A stretch of 64,000 nucleotides of DNA from positions 1 to 64,000 of the forward strand of contig JAQGEQ010000133.1 of the NCBI GenBank assembly GCA_034620365.1, written 5' to 3'. The notes beneath the pieces are model-generated. The model saw only the letters and a list, made by a program, of their open reading frames with translations. It had not been told where the DNA came from and made no database searches. Every line of letters starts with the position of its first letter. The first letter of the stretch is position 1. The position numbers were made by a program, and so were the translations under genes. Positions 34,070 through 46,879 of this stretch are shown one piece after another. This DNA comes from Pegea sp. RAD2-039 (lineage: Eukaryota; Chordata; Thaliacea; Salpida; Salpidae).

Positions 34070-34790
34070 AGACCGATTTCATTGTACTTTCTTACAAAAT
34101 GTTAAGCTCGTTTAGATTTCTAGCACCATAAACAACAGACTTTAAACATTTTTAAATTTTCCGATACTAATCTTTTAGTAATATCCTGTTAACAAGTACC
34201 TTCACAATTTAAATAATGTAGCAACGAATGACCAATTTCAAAACAAATACATTTTGTAAAAAAAATACTCATTAAAAATGCGAAACCGTATTTTTAGTTT
34301 TTGAATAGCCAAAAATACTCAATTAAGAAAATAAGGAATAATAAACCCAAAAATATCTAAAGGAAATTACAAAGAAAACTACTAATAGAAAACAGATTTT
34401 AACAATTTTAAGCAATTTATAGAAAACGCTCAATCTTGATATTCTTATGAGAAATAATCTTCGTTTGTGGTAACGATAGATTTTGTGTAGAAAAACTGTT
34501 GTTCTTAAAAAATGTTGACTTAAACGAATAAATCAATGATTAAAAAGTAAAAGAAAAATGTAACTAAAAAACATTTGATAATTAGATGCAAAAGTGCATC
34601 TTCCAATATAAAACAATAATACCTTACTATTTATACCGTAACATTTCGGTTATATATTATCTTCAATCAATCTTACGTTTGTGGTATCGGTAAATTTTCG
34701 ATGGCTTTATTCAATCAACAATGTTATTGAAAATATCATTTTTAACTGAACTTCTATCTTAACGGTTATTTTATTTCTTTATTCTTCTCA
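34070..34790 (+). repeat. Repeat module M, copy 1
   Basis: Runs from ACCGATTTCATTGTACTTTCTTA to AACTTCTATCTTAACGGTTATTTTATTT. It matches 46880-47650 along its length, and 38160-38760 from the middle onward. Inverted parts are at 42170-42370 and 55420-55640. Landmarks are GATGCAAAAGTGCATCTTCC, itself an imperfect palindrome, and CTTATGTTTGTGGTATCGGTAAATT. Confidence 0.75.
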
Positions 34791-35864
34791 ATAAATTATT
34801 TTTTTGTTTTCATTTATTGTTATATAATATTAAGTTTTAATTAAAACAGAAAATTAAACAATTTTATAGTGTAAATAGTATTTCATATAATAGAAATTAA
34901 TGGTACATTGGTCAGTGTGATTCTTTAAAAAACTTTATTCTTTTAACTTTTTAGCTGCCAAGTAGCAGTTGAATGATTCAAAAACAAAATAGTTATCATT
35001 ATATTATTACAAATTATTATTATTATAAATTATTTAAATATATAAATGATTTGTTGAACAATTGTTGATAATCGAATCAAAATTTTCATTTGTAAAATCT
35101 TATTTAAAAATAATATACAAACAGTTTACTAATAACTAGAGAAAAGTTTTAATAGCGTCAAACTGTTTGAACTAATCCTAAAATAAAATTTAAAAACCAA
35201 ACTTAGTTAGAAATTTAACTCAAAAAGAGTTTAACAAAACTAATTGAGCCTAATAGTTGAGCCTAACCATCAATTTGGTAATCAACTGCATATTGACATC
35301 AGCAATTATTAGCAGTCTACAAATGGTAACCTCAACAAAACTCTCGAATAAAAATTTCAAAAAGTTGCTAAATACAATTAAAAATTTTAAAAAAGTTCTT
35401 AATGCTAATTTTAGTATTTTTTAAAAATAAACCTCTTTTGCGCCAAGTAGCGTAAAAAAAAAATTTTGAATAACTATTTTTCTAAATTCATTTCTGCTAA
35501 AATATAGAGAATAGAATGTTTTATAATTACCCAGACTGAAAAATGTGTTTAAAATGTCTGTTTTAAAATTACTAATTTCGCTACAACATTTTGTTTCATA
35601 AAAATTTGTAAACATTCGTTCATTTTATCAGTTACATGTTTTTACGTCAAAAAGTGAATGTTAAACATAAATTACTTTTATGTTGCTAATTGTAGCGAAT
35701 TGAAGCTCAAAGTAGTCTTAGTATTTATTAATCGATTTTCGTTAAAAGTAATTCAAATCCAAACAAATAATAACAGGTTGTTTACACTACAATAATTACT
35801 ACAATTTATTATAAATTGGCTACAATTTAGAGTTAGTGGGATCAATTTTAAACTAATAAATTTT

Positions 35865-36345
35865 GGTAAATTTTATATTGTTATAATTTTATACTAATTT
35901 TGTTTGTACCAATAATAAAGTTACAATAAAAATTGTTTTTCACCTTTAAGTTAAAATTTCTGTGTAAGCATTACTTGCCAACAAATAGTTTTTTATTAAA
36001 ATTAGAAAAAATATTGTATTTTAGCTTGATCCCACAAACTCTAGATTGCAACAACGTTTATAAGTAATGAAAAGTATACCTTTCAATCAATTCTTCATGA
36101 AAGAAAATTTGTTCTTTGGTACTTTTCCTTATTTATAAACTTTGCTGCAATCTAGAGTTTGTGGGATCATGCTAAAATACGATAATTTTTCTAATTATAG
36201 TAATAAACTATTTGTTGACAAATAATTCTCAAATAAACAGAAAATCTTAAACAGAAAGTTTGACTTAAAGGTGAAAAACAATTTTTATTATAAATTAATT
36301 ATTGGTAAGGACAAAATTAGCATAACAATGTAATTAGTTCATAAG
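35865..36345. repeat. Long imperfect palindrome (about 230-base arms)
   Basis: The left arm, about 35865-36085, and the right arm, about 36115-36345, are reverse complements at most positions, with a short spacer near 36100. Pairs include AATTGTTTTTCACCTTTAAGT (35931) with its complement near 36270-36290, and CCCACAAACTCTAGATTGC (36031) with GCAATCTAGAGTTTGTGGG (36147-36165). Transcribed through, it would fold into a long hairpin. It is made of two facing copies of a module that occurs singly elsewhere. Confidence 0.75.
36031..36056 (+). repeat. Recurrent 26-base motif CCCACAAACTCTAGATTGCA-ACAACG
   Basis: Close copies lie at 36585-36610, 36749-36774, 37484-37508 and 53222-53246 (+), and 36143-36165 (-). 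More diverged ones are near 4225, 41313 and 54503 (+) and near 6889, 39385, 43348 and 48378 (-). It is usually followed by GTTTATAA-AAATGAAAAGTA and then by the GTTGAAA-TACT-TTTCAAC hairpin, so it marks one conserved module. Confidence 0.75.
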
Positions 36346-36619
36346 AAAATTTCTTACGGAGTTTTGTTTATGTCAGTTTTACATCTATTTTTACTTTGAT
36401 AATTAAATTGGAAATTGATTAGTAGTTTAATAAAACTATAGTCGACATAACTTTAAAATTAAATATTTAAACTAAATAAACTAATAGATAATACAATATA
36501 ATAAATATTATCTTTCACTTATTATTTTTCTCTACGTAAAGTTTAACATATACAATTACGAAAATTTATTGGTTTAAACTTGTTCCCACAAACTCTAGAT
36601 TGCAACAACGTAATAATAA

Positions 36620-37280
36620 ATTAAACATTTTTTAAATTATACATATTTTAATAAATAAACAAATATTTGATATACATAGTTTTATTTTAAACTTGACAAA
36701 GAGAGCATTATTTATAAACAAAAATTACCATTAAAATTTTAATTTGATCCCACAAACTCTAGATTACCACAACGTTATATATAGTCAAAAGTAAATTAAT
36801 AATTTTGATTACTACTTACAGCTAAATAGACAGTTAATGTTGGAATTTTGGAGTTGAAATAGTTTTTCAACGAATCTGTTATTTAACAAAAAGTTGAGTA
36901 ACTGAGTTAAGTCACTTGAGTTACCTTTTATACAGAAAATGAAGTAAAACTAATTTAGGTAAAAAGTTTTTTTTCATTTTTTTAAAACCTTACTGATAAA
37001 TGACATATTATTTGAAAAAGTGTCTAACTTTCAAATAATTAAGTAAAATTATTTACAGAATCACTAAAAACAAAGTTTCTTAATATAAGATTTACATTTC
37101 GATAATTTTATAACAATTATTTCTTGGGGTAAACTTTAAAAAATCTTTGTTGAAATGTTCCACTTGAGTGCACAGCAAATTTGACTTTATCGAAAGTTGT
37201 TTCATTTTATTATTTTCTATCTTAATATATTTTTTATTTTATCTAAATGACATTTTTTTCTCCATTTGTTTTGACTATGG
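36620..37280 (+). repeat. Pair of modules repeated in swapped order at 52690-53420
   Basis: The block 36650-36960 (ATACATAGTTTTATTT..., then the CCCACAAACTCTAGATTACCAC motif, then TGAGTTAAGTCACTTGAGTTAC) matches 53130-53430. The block 37070-37280 (AAAGTTTCTTAATATAAGATTTACATTTCG..., TGTTCCACTTGAGTGCAC) matches 52690-52890. Here the first precedes the second. At 53 kb the order is reversed. Confidence 0.7.
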
Positions 37281-38159
37281 AGTTATCATGAAGATTCAAT
37301 TTTAATCAAAATTAGTGAAACGCTTTTGGAGTTCTAACAGCAGTTTTTCGCTATTTAATAGAGATATGCAAGCATCTTAAAAATTATTTTTCACATTTAA
37401 TTCAAATTTTCTGTATTATTTGAAGTAGTATTTGTCAACAAATAGTTTATTATTAAAATTAGAAAAAATATCGTATTTTAGATCCCACAAACTCTAGATG
37501 GCAACAACGTTTTTAATTAATGAAAAGTAAATCTTTCAATCATTTCTTCATGACAACAAATCGTTTACATAGTTTTGAGTTGAAATACTTTTCAACGAAA
37601 CTTCATTCAGTGAATCAGTAGAAAATTTTAAGTTCCTATTTTCTAAAAAAAATTGACAAAAAACTTGATTAGTTTAAAGTTATTTCTTTTTCATATCGTT
37701 TAATCAAAATAATTATATTTCTTCGACAAGCTTCATTTATCAAAGAGTTTAATATCTTCAGTATTCATTCCTTACAATAAGATTTGACTTATAAGATGGT
37801 ATCGTGAGATAACACATATATTGATATAAAAACATCTTCTGATCAAAAGATTAAGGCAATTATAAGTCATTAAGGAACTAATTTTATATTTTTGAATTAA
37901 TTGGAAGAACATTTTAATTATTTTTGACCGACACGCAGTAGTTTTAATGCAGTTCACAGATTTTAGATCTATTTATTATTATAGAGAGATTTAAGAGTTG
38001 TTGAAATTATAACTCGCATTTTCAATTATTCATTTTTGATTCAAAGAAACGATTTATGATAAAACAGTCTTTAAAAACGTTTAATTAAAGTTTTAGATGT
38101 TTCTTAATGATCATGAAGAATTTAAACAATTTTATTTTTATAAAAATTGTTTAGATAGC

Positions 38160-41100
38160 ATAAAATACCCAAAGAAGAAAGTAAGGAATTTAATAAATGA
38201 TGAATCCTAAAATATTTAAAAGAAATTAAAAAGAAAATTACTAACAGCAAACAGAATTTAAAAACCTTCGAGCAAATTAGAGAAACGCTCAATCCTGATG
38301 TTCTTATGAAAAACAATATTAGTTTGTGGCATCGATAGATTTTGGGCATAAAAAACGCTTGTTTGTTAAAAAATGTTGATTTAAATGCATAAAAAAAATT
38401 AAAAGAAAATTAACTTAGACTTGTTTAGAAAAAATATGTAGACATCAAGCAATCTCAAGATCTTATTTTTACCTTGGAAAAAACTTTCTTGATAATCAAA
38501 TGCAAAAGTGCATCTTCCAAATTAATATTGTTATCCAGACAAGTAATAAAATGATACAACTTCTTCGTAAGCCTTACGATTATATAATATCTTCATTCAT
38601 TCTTATGTTTGTGGTATCGGTAAATTTTTCGATGGCTTTATTCAATCGATAAAGTTATTGTTGATATTATTTTTATAATGATACATTAGTTCAAATTAAT
38701 TTCAAGTATCATTAAACAGAGCTTCTATCAAAAACAGTTATTTTATTTCTAGGTTTAACTCAATAATTAAGTATTTTATAAATTAAAAATTAATAGTACA
38801 TTGGTTAATAGGACTATTTAAAATCTTTATTGTTTTAAATAATATAAACAAATCAGGACTAAAAGATTAACCTACAAAAAACAAGTCGACTGTTTCCTTT
38901 TCCGCTATTTGCCGCTAGACGGTTTGTTATCAAAAAACACTTTAAAAAATACATCATTTATTATAATTATAATATTTTTTAGTATTACTTTAAGTTTAAA
39001 GAAAATATTATATAACATATTCAACCATTTTTATTGTCTTGGGAATCTGGAAAAGGTTAGTAAGTCATATAGTTCCAATTCTTAAAAATTAATTTTAAGT
39101 TTTGTAAATTGATATATCAACGGCAAAAAATTACAATTTTTAAAACTTAAGAAACAAAATAATATTATTTGATATTTCATCTCATGATAGATAAAAAACA
39201 GAATTGCCGAGCTGATATTTAATGAATTCAATTAAATAATAAACGTCTTTTTAACTAATATTAACTATAATTAACTTGTTTATTATTTAAAGTTTCGTTG
39301 TAAAGTACTTTAGCTCCAAATTAAAAAACTTTACAATCCTTTACTAAAGATTGAGTTTTATTTTACTTTTCATTTCTTATAAACGTTGTTTCAATCTGAA
39401 GTGTATGGGATCAAGCTCAAATGAAATTAATTTTATAATTTTATTGATAAGCATTTTGTTGACAAAAATGTTATAACAGAAAATTTGATTTAAAGTCGAT
39501 AAGAAAATTTATTATAAGTTTACTATTATACAAACCAAATTAGTTTAATTTTTCTTATCTAGTTGTATTTAATTAAGATTTAAAGTCATTCCTACTTGGA
39601 TGATTAAAATTAAAAACCATCAGTCGTGCTGATGATGAAAAATAAAATCAAAAGTCATGTGACTTTTTTTTTAATTGAGAGTACTATAAGACTCAGAGAT
39701 TATATTCGTTTGATCTTCAAAATGAATTACAAATTTAGAAATCATACAAATCATTAAAGTAATTTTTACAGAGAAAATCAAATTATTAGATATTTATTAA
39801 TAGCTAAAATATTATATTTTCTAGAGAACGCAAACGTTCGAAGCAAAAAGTTAAAATTAATGGGTTTTTAACTATTTTGAAAGAATTAATTTAACCTGCG
39901 TACACTATTCTTATTATCAAAATTACATTTGGTTTTAACTATTGAAAAATATATTCTTTAACTGTTAAAATTGATCTTAGTAATTATTAGCTTGAATTTT
40001 ATATATACAATTTATATTTGTTAAATTTGTGTTTATAGTTGCTGTATTACGATTTATTTAATTACGATTAACTGTTTACACTTAACTAAGAACTATTGTA
40101 TTACTCACAATTAATTTACAACTTTAACAAACTTCATGATATTTAATGGTGAAATTAAATGTAGATTATTTGCTGATGAGACTTAACTAAATTTTATTTT
40201 GTAGGAAATACAATCTCTGTATTTCTTACTTATGAAAAATATTTAGTTGATAAAAAGAGGCAAAAGTGCACCTTCCAAATATTGCACTTTTAAATGAATT
40301 TGGTATTTCAGTGAAAAAGGATTTTACTAAAAATTAAATATAAGCTGTATAACCTTATGTCTGTGGCTTCAGCGAAAATTAAGTATACTTTATTCTTTTA
40401 AAATGAAATTCAACAAAATAGTTAGAAAAATTCTTTTTAAATGTAGAAAAATTACAAAAAAAAGTTTATTCAAATCTTTTTTAACAATCAAGAATGAAAA
40501 AATATTAATTTGCTTCGTTGCAAAAACATGAACCAACCTACAAATTGTAAAATACATTAAAGTGGTTCGATAAAATACTAATTAAGTTTCATAATATTTG
40601 TTGTTGTAACCAAAATACGATAACCGCTAGGTGGCGCAAGGAGTAAGAAGAACAAAATTTAATTTTTTAATTAGGAAATAGATGATAAGAATTTTTTGGT
40701 AATTATCTAAGCTTATTTATTTTGAAGCAATTTTAATTTTGTTGATATGAATTCAAAAATGTCACTAAAAACTGAAAACAGTTTTGTACATGCAACAAAA
40801 TAAATAATTATATTAAATAACATACCATATCAAATTAAGAAACAAATTATTCATTTCAGAAAATATATCAAAGTTGTTGTCTAGGAGATGTGAAATGCAT
40901 TAATATTTAGATATTTAAAAAATTGTAAAAGGTGTCATCGACATTCAGTCGATTCGAAATTACCTTCTTTCAAAAGTTGAAATTTTATTTTATTACTTTG
41001 TAAAAATTTGTTTAATAAAATATATTTTAAAACAATTTATTTTTTAAAATACTATAAATTTGAAATCTTAAAAAGTACGAACATAACAGTTATAGCAACA

Positions 41101-41215
41101 TTCTTTTTTAAAGTATTACCAAACTTTCCTTTAAAATATTTGATGTTATAAATCTCTACAAACAATTATGACGTCAGTTATGAAGTTTTTTTTTTAATTA
41201 AATTGGTTAAATGCA
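38160..41215 (+). repeat. Large direct repeat, left copy
   Basis: About 3 kb that matches 47150-50310 in the same orientation. It includes module M, an inverted family-B core, the CATCAGTCGTGCTGATGATGAA block near 39619, the CTCF-like core at 40624-40637, and a terminal ACAATTATGACGTCAG-TATGAAGT block near 41163. A third, inverted copy of its centre is at about 53754-55640. No gene spans it. Confidence 0.8.
40624..40637 (+). promoter_or_regulatory. CTCF-like core motif
   Basis: Exact CCGCTAGGTGGCGC on the plus strand, in the inverted counterpart of family A. The orientation is opposite to the copy at 1641-1654. The same site in the 49 kb direct copy has decayed to CTGCTAGGTGACGC (49622-49635). 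Confidence 0.4.
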
Positions 41216-41799
41216 AAAAGATTGAGAATCTTAAAATCAAATTTTCAATTTGAACAATATTGGTCAGGAAAGAGCTTATCAAGAAAATTATAAAATTAAT
41301 TTCATTTGAACTTGATCCCATAAACTTCAGATTGCAACAACGTTTATAAGAAATGAAAAGTAAAATAAAACTCAATCTTTCGTACAGGTTTGCAAAGTTT
41401 TTAAATTTGTAGTTAAAGTACATTACAACGAAACTTTAAATAATAAATAAGTTTAATAACTTTTATTTTTATTTGATACAAAATATGTCTGTAAACATGT
41501 TGTTGGTATTATGACAGATGTTTTATTATTTGAAAACTTTTTATTCAACAAAGCTAGTATTTTGCTTTTTCTTATCATTTAATCGAAATCATTAAATATC
41601 AGTTCGGCAATTCTTTTTTTTTCTATCTTGAGATGAAATATCAAACAATATTATTTTGTTTCTTAAGTTTTAAAAGTTGTAATTTTTTGCTCTTGATATA
41701 TCAATTTACAAAAAGTAAAATTAATTTTTATGAATGGAAACTACCAATTACCAACCTTTTCTTGATTCTTAAAAAAACGTAAATATTTAAAATTGTCAG

Positions 41800-42250
41800 A
41801 ATATATTTTCTTTAAACTGAAAGTAATACCACAAAAATTTTAAAATTATAAAAAAATGATTAAAAAAATTTTTTAAAGTGTTTTTTGACAAAAAAAAACC
41901 GTCTAGCGCCAAGTAGCGGAAAAAGAAACAGTTGATTTGTTTTTTGTAGATTTATCTCGTAGTTCTTACTTGTTTACATTTTCTAAAACAATACAGTTTT
42001 TAAATAACCACACTGACCAATGTACTATTTATTTTAAATTTTTAAAATACTATTTACACCATAACACATTCAGTTTAAATTAAAATTTAATATTATGTAA
42101 CATTATAATTACAACTAACAATATTATTCATTGAGAAGAATAAAGAAATAAAAAAAACCGTTTAGATAGAAGTTCAGCTAAAAATGATATTATCAATAAC
42201 ATAATCGACTGAATAAAGCAATCAAAAAATTTACTGATACCACAAACATA
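41800..42250 (+). repeat. Repeat family B plus inverted part of module M
   Basis: The family-B core GCGCCAAGTAGCGG is at 41906-41919, followed by AGTTGATTTG-TTTTTGTAGATTTATCT. The stretch continues to CAATCAAAAAATTTACTGATACCACAAACATAAGATTGAATGAAG, the reverse complement of the matching part of module M. The same arrangement recurs at 55100-55550. Confidence 0.7.
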
Positions 42251-42349
42251 AGATTGAATGAAGATAATATGTAACCGTAAAGCTTACGGGGAAGTGGAAA
42301 CGATTAGCCACTGATTCTTCTTCTACCTATTTATTTGAAAGATGCACGC

Positions 42350-45300
42350 TTGCATCTAATTATCAAATATTGTAATTTTCTTTTAATTAATTTTTTTTAT
42401 TGCTTGATGTTTACATCTTCCTTGTAGAAGTGTAATTTAAATTTTTTAATATTTTTAGTTTTTTAGATCTGAAATAAAAATGGTTCATAACTTTTTTGTA
42501 AGATGCGCACAACAACAAATATTTAAACCTTCAATAGTCTTCTGTTAAATTATTTTACAGATTTGTTTAATTTGTAGATTGGTTTATGTTTACGTTTTCA
42601 GGTTACATTTTACCAAAAACTTTAAATACTTTTATCTGAAATCTTCAAAGCATTAGAATAAAGGCAATAGAACGCTAAATGGCTCCTTGTAAGATCAGCA
42701 ATTGAAAATGATAATCTAAATTTTTAGTTTTTCCTCAAATTTCTTCTTACAAAGTAAAAATATTTTTCATTAAATTACTAACTATAAGATAACTGTCAAT
42801 ATTTATAATTTAAAATAAATTGATAGTTGATATTAGTATAAAATTTATTATTTTTAAATTAGATTGTTAACCTTTAAAAATTAAAACGTTTACAATTCTG
42901 TAAACAAAAAAATAATATATGATATTTCATCTTACAAACAAGAATGTTCAAATTTCTTGATATTTGTCGATTGATTTGAACTTTTATGATTATTAAAAAG
43001 AGATTTGTCAAACTGATACTGATTGATTTCCGTTAAATGATATAAAACAAAAAAATATATTGTGCTGATTTATTTTATTTTTTAATCTAAAGTATAAGTA
43101 GAAATACTAATTTTGTTGAAATAAAAGTTTTGTATTTCTAAACATTCTATCACGTTGTCAGTATCGATGTTTACAAGAGCTTTGAACTAAATTATTTTGT
43201 TGTTGTTTGTTGTAGAGAATAGAATCTCAACTTATTCTATTTACTTAAAATTTCGTTGAAAAGTAATTCAACTCCAAATACCAAAATTTTATAAACACGT
43301 TTATAGCGTCCAGTTTCAGTGTACTTTTTATTATTTATAAACTTTTCTGAAATCTAGTGTTTGTGGGATCAAGTTCAAACGATTAAAATTTTCTAGTTTC
43401 AATAATAAACTTCTTGTTGACAGATAATGCTGAAATATAAAGATCGATTTTAAGTTGATAAGAAAACTTGACTATAAATCTATTTTTGTAGTAAACAAAA
43501 GTAGGTTAAGATTAAAAATAGATTAAAAGTAAGTTTGTTACGAAGTTTTATTTAATTTAAAGTTACTTTGATGTTTCAACCGAAATTTATTTGCCGCGAT
43601 TGTAACAAGTTGAGGTTTTTAAAAAACTAAGTAAACAGTCATGTGATCTTTTGTTTGTTTTTAAATTGTGAGTATTATAAGTCTTAGAAATTCTGTTGGT
43701 TTAATCTTCAAAATATTTCTGGAAATAGTTTTAGAAAATTTTTTTGAAAAGTAAAAATGAAAACTAATCATTACAAGTTGTTTGTTCCTTATCATAATTA
43801 ACCGTTTAGCTTTTTAAGCAATTTTTTCCAAACATTAGTCAAAATATTTCGTTTATTTACATAATGTTATAGAATTAGAATAAAATTATGTTATATTTTT
43901 CTATCTTTTGTAGCAACAATTTTTTTAATTAAACTTTTTTTATTTTAGCTTAAAAAAATCTCCATTTACAATCTTAATACAAATAGTTTAGAGTTTAAAT
44001 AATTTTAAATTAGCTTTTATGAGCTAAGAAAAGTAAGATAATTATTTGACTGATATCTGTTTCAAAAGCAAACCTATAATATCCTTATCACAATAATATT
44101 TTAAATAAAATTCAAAATGTATTTATAAAATAAGCAACATTCAACGACACCAAAACATCAGATTTTATGCCGATAATATATAAGTATATAACTGAAGAGT
44201 GAAGCAACAAGCAAATAGGATTCTCATAATTTTTAAAGTTGCATATTTGCGTCTGTTTATTAAACAAGTTTTATTCATCGGAAGAATTGACACGATTTTC
44301 ATCTTTCTTCAGATTACTCGATATTTTACAATTCCGTTTGCTAGGAGAAATTCTCTGTTAAACTTTATTCAAGTTTCTATTTTCGGCAATTCAATACAAT
44401 TTGTTATACAAATAAAAATTAAGTTAAATTATTTCTACAAATAACAAAAGTTTGTATTTCAATTACTCAATCAAATTAATGATTTAATTAGCTTTAGTTG
44501 TTGTTTCATTCATTCATCAAAATTCTAACAATTCTATTGAAACTGAAAATTTTATGCATAATTACAGATACTACGCGAAGGGAAAATATTCAACAAAAAA
44601 CTCAATAAAATCATCTTAATTATCTGTTGGCTTGCCACATAAGCAAAATGTAAAAAATTGTTCAATCAGTATTTTAGGTTTTAGCTGCTTAAAAATTTAG
44701 AGTTAAACTACTTTTCAACAAAACTTCATTTATTAAGTAAGTTGAATATCTTGAGTTTTTATTCTGTACAAAAGTTGACATACAACAAATTTATACTTAG
44801 AGGTTTATTTCATTGATGTACACCTTTTAATATAATTGTATTTAATAATTATGAATAAAAACTTTTTTTTTGAGCAAACTCGGTATTTCTACTGAGAATT
44901 CTAGTTAAAATAGAAAACTAAGCAACAAAATTAATATTTATAATTAATAAATTAATAATTACACGTTTAAAATGCCAGATAAATTGTTTCTGTGATTATT
45001 GATTAGAATAAATTTAAAGCAATCTTGTAATCTATAAATAGAATTATGTTATTTAACCAAATTTTTTTTGCAGCTATCATTAGAAAATTTGTTCACTGTG
45101 GAAACTATTTTTTAAATAAGGTTTTATGTGGCATTTCGAACAATTAATTATTTTAAATTTAATTTTTAACGATTTAACTCTGTATAAAAAATATTTACTA
45201 AAAAAGCCTTATCAATTAATTTTTAACGATAAAAAAACAAAGAAAAATTTATTTTGCTTTGTTGTACAAAACATCCACCAATCTACAAATTATATAATTC

Positions 45301-45450
45301 ATTAAAGTGCATCAATAAAATACTAATTAAGTTTCAGAATATTTGTTGTTGTAACCAAAATACTATAACCGCTAGGTGGCGCTAGGAGTAAAAAGAAAAA
45401 ATTATTATTTTCTGATTAAGAATTTAATAATGAAAATTTTTTGAAACACT
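42350..45450 (-). repeat. Right arm of the long, diverged inverted repeat
   Basis: Reverse-complement partner of about 1480-5260. It keeps a 117-base segment (about 44215-44331) that is absent from the left arm and lacks the roughly 550 bases present there at 3152-3705. Its outer end holds an intact CTCF-like core. Arm divergence is considerable, so the copies have not been kept alike by gene conversion. Confidence 0.75.
45369..45382 (+). promoter_or_regulatory. CTCF-like core motif
   Basis: Exact CCGCTAGGTGGCGC. This is the direct counterpart, across the inverted repeat, of the site at 1641-1654. Both arms have kept all 14 bases although the surrounding repeat has diverged. Confidence 0.4.
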
Positions 45451-46620
45451 TTTCTACAGAAGTTTAATTAGTAAATAAGTTGATTGAATTTTGTTTTTAT
45501 TTTGTAGAAATAAAGAAATAAAGATTATTTACATTAGAAGTTCATTACATTGTTGTAATCATGCTACCGATAAAATGCCAGAATGTTTACAAATAACATT
45601 CTTATTACAGCAAAATTAGTCAGTTGTTAATAACTAATAATTTGAATAACAAGTTGAAATGATTTATATTCTAAAGAATTTTTGGATTTTTAATTTTAGA
45701 AAAGTTTTGATAAATCGGTAGAATTTTATATGAAAACAATAAACAATTAACCAAAACAATAACACAAACCATTACACAAAGATAAAAATCTTTGAAGTAA
45801 ATTATTAGAAGACTTTTAAAGTTTTAGAATTTTTTTATTGTAAGTAAAATATTATATCCGCTAGGTGGCGTATAAAAAAACATACAAATATATTTAATTG
45901 GTTTTTGGACTAGTAATAAAAAGCTAATTTATTGTAAACTGTATAAAGTATTCGAATTATCAAAATTAATTTGTGTTTAAATATCAAAAAATGCTTGCTG
46001 TATTATTTAAAGTTTATATTACACCATATAAATATCAGTTCGTATGTTATAGATACATTTAAACTTAAATGTTTGAAAGTTTTATATTTTTGTAGATTAG
46101 CAAATCGCTTTTGATATTTACAACTTAAAATCTAAAGATTGTTTGTTTTATAAATTTCAGCAAAAAGTTCAATTTTGGTTTTGAAGTGAAAAAAATGAAA
46201 ATAGTTATTTTACTGATAAATAGATTTAGAACTGTACTAAGAATAATGTTAAAAACAGCAATATTTTTAATAATTATATCAATCAATTGATGATGTTGCT
46301 AGACTACAGACGTACGTGTTTGTATATTTTATCCATAATAAAAGTTAATTATTGCGTGGTAAAGATATCACTTAATTATCAAAATCTCTCTCTCTATATA
46401 TATATTAATATATGTGTTAATACTTTTTCCTATTTTTTTAACATCTAATATTTGGAAAAAAATCTTTAAAAATTGTTAGATTTTACTAAATTTTACTAAT
46501 TTACTTTACACCATACTTGATTTTTTAAAAGAAAACGAAAAGAATTTATTATTGTATAAAAAATAATTCAGCTATTAAAAACTGAATTTTAATTAATTCA
46601 GAATTAAAATTAATAAGTAC
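45451..46620. other. Less repetitive A+T-rich spacer
   Basis: No gene seen. It contains a further CTCF-like core (45858-45871) and a short TCTCTCTCTATATATATATTAATATATG microsatellite-like tract near 46385-46414. Confidence 0.45.
45858..45871 (+). promoter_or_regulatory. CTCF-like core motif, third plus-strand copy
   Basis: CCGCTAGGTGGCGT, one base from the 45369 copy and 489 bases from it in the same orientation. The preceding GTAAGTAAAATATTATAT resembles GTAACCAAAATACTATAA before the 45369 site, so it is a short relic of the same repeat family. Confidence 0.35.
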
Positions 46621-46879
46621 ATTAAAGCACAGATAGTTAAATCGTCAAAAATAAAATTTCAAATTAACAAATTTTTTTAAATAACATTGAAGTTTAAATA
46701 AAGTATAATTTTCATAATGAACTGAATTTTTAATGTTATCTGCAAATTTTATGTATTTAATTAACATGTATATCATTGTAACACTTCCTCAATTGGCATT
46801 GTCTGAGATTTCAAATGAACTTAAACAATTTGCTTCATTAAAAGTAAAAGAAGTTAACATGTTTTGATATTACATGCAG

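Noticed and set aside
44199-44444. Plus-strand open frame of 81 codons in the right inverted-repeat arm
   Set aside because: It lies antisense to the frame shared by both arms and is not conserved in the left arm, so it is probably chance.
46385-46414. Telomere- or satellite-like tract
   Set aside because: Only a short CT/TA dinucleotide run. No telomeric hexamer array or monomeric satellite was found.
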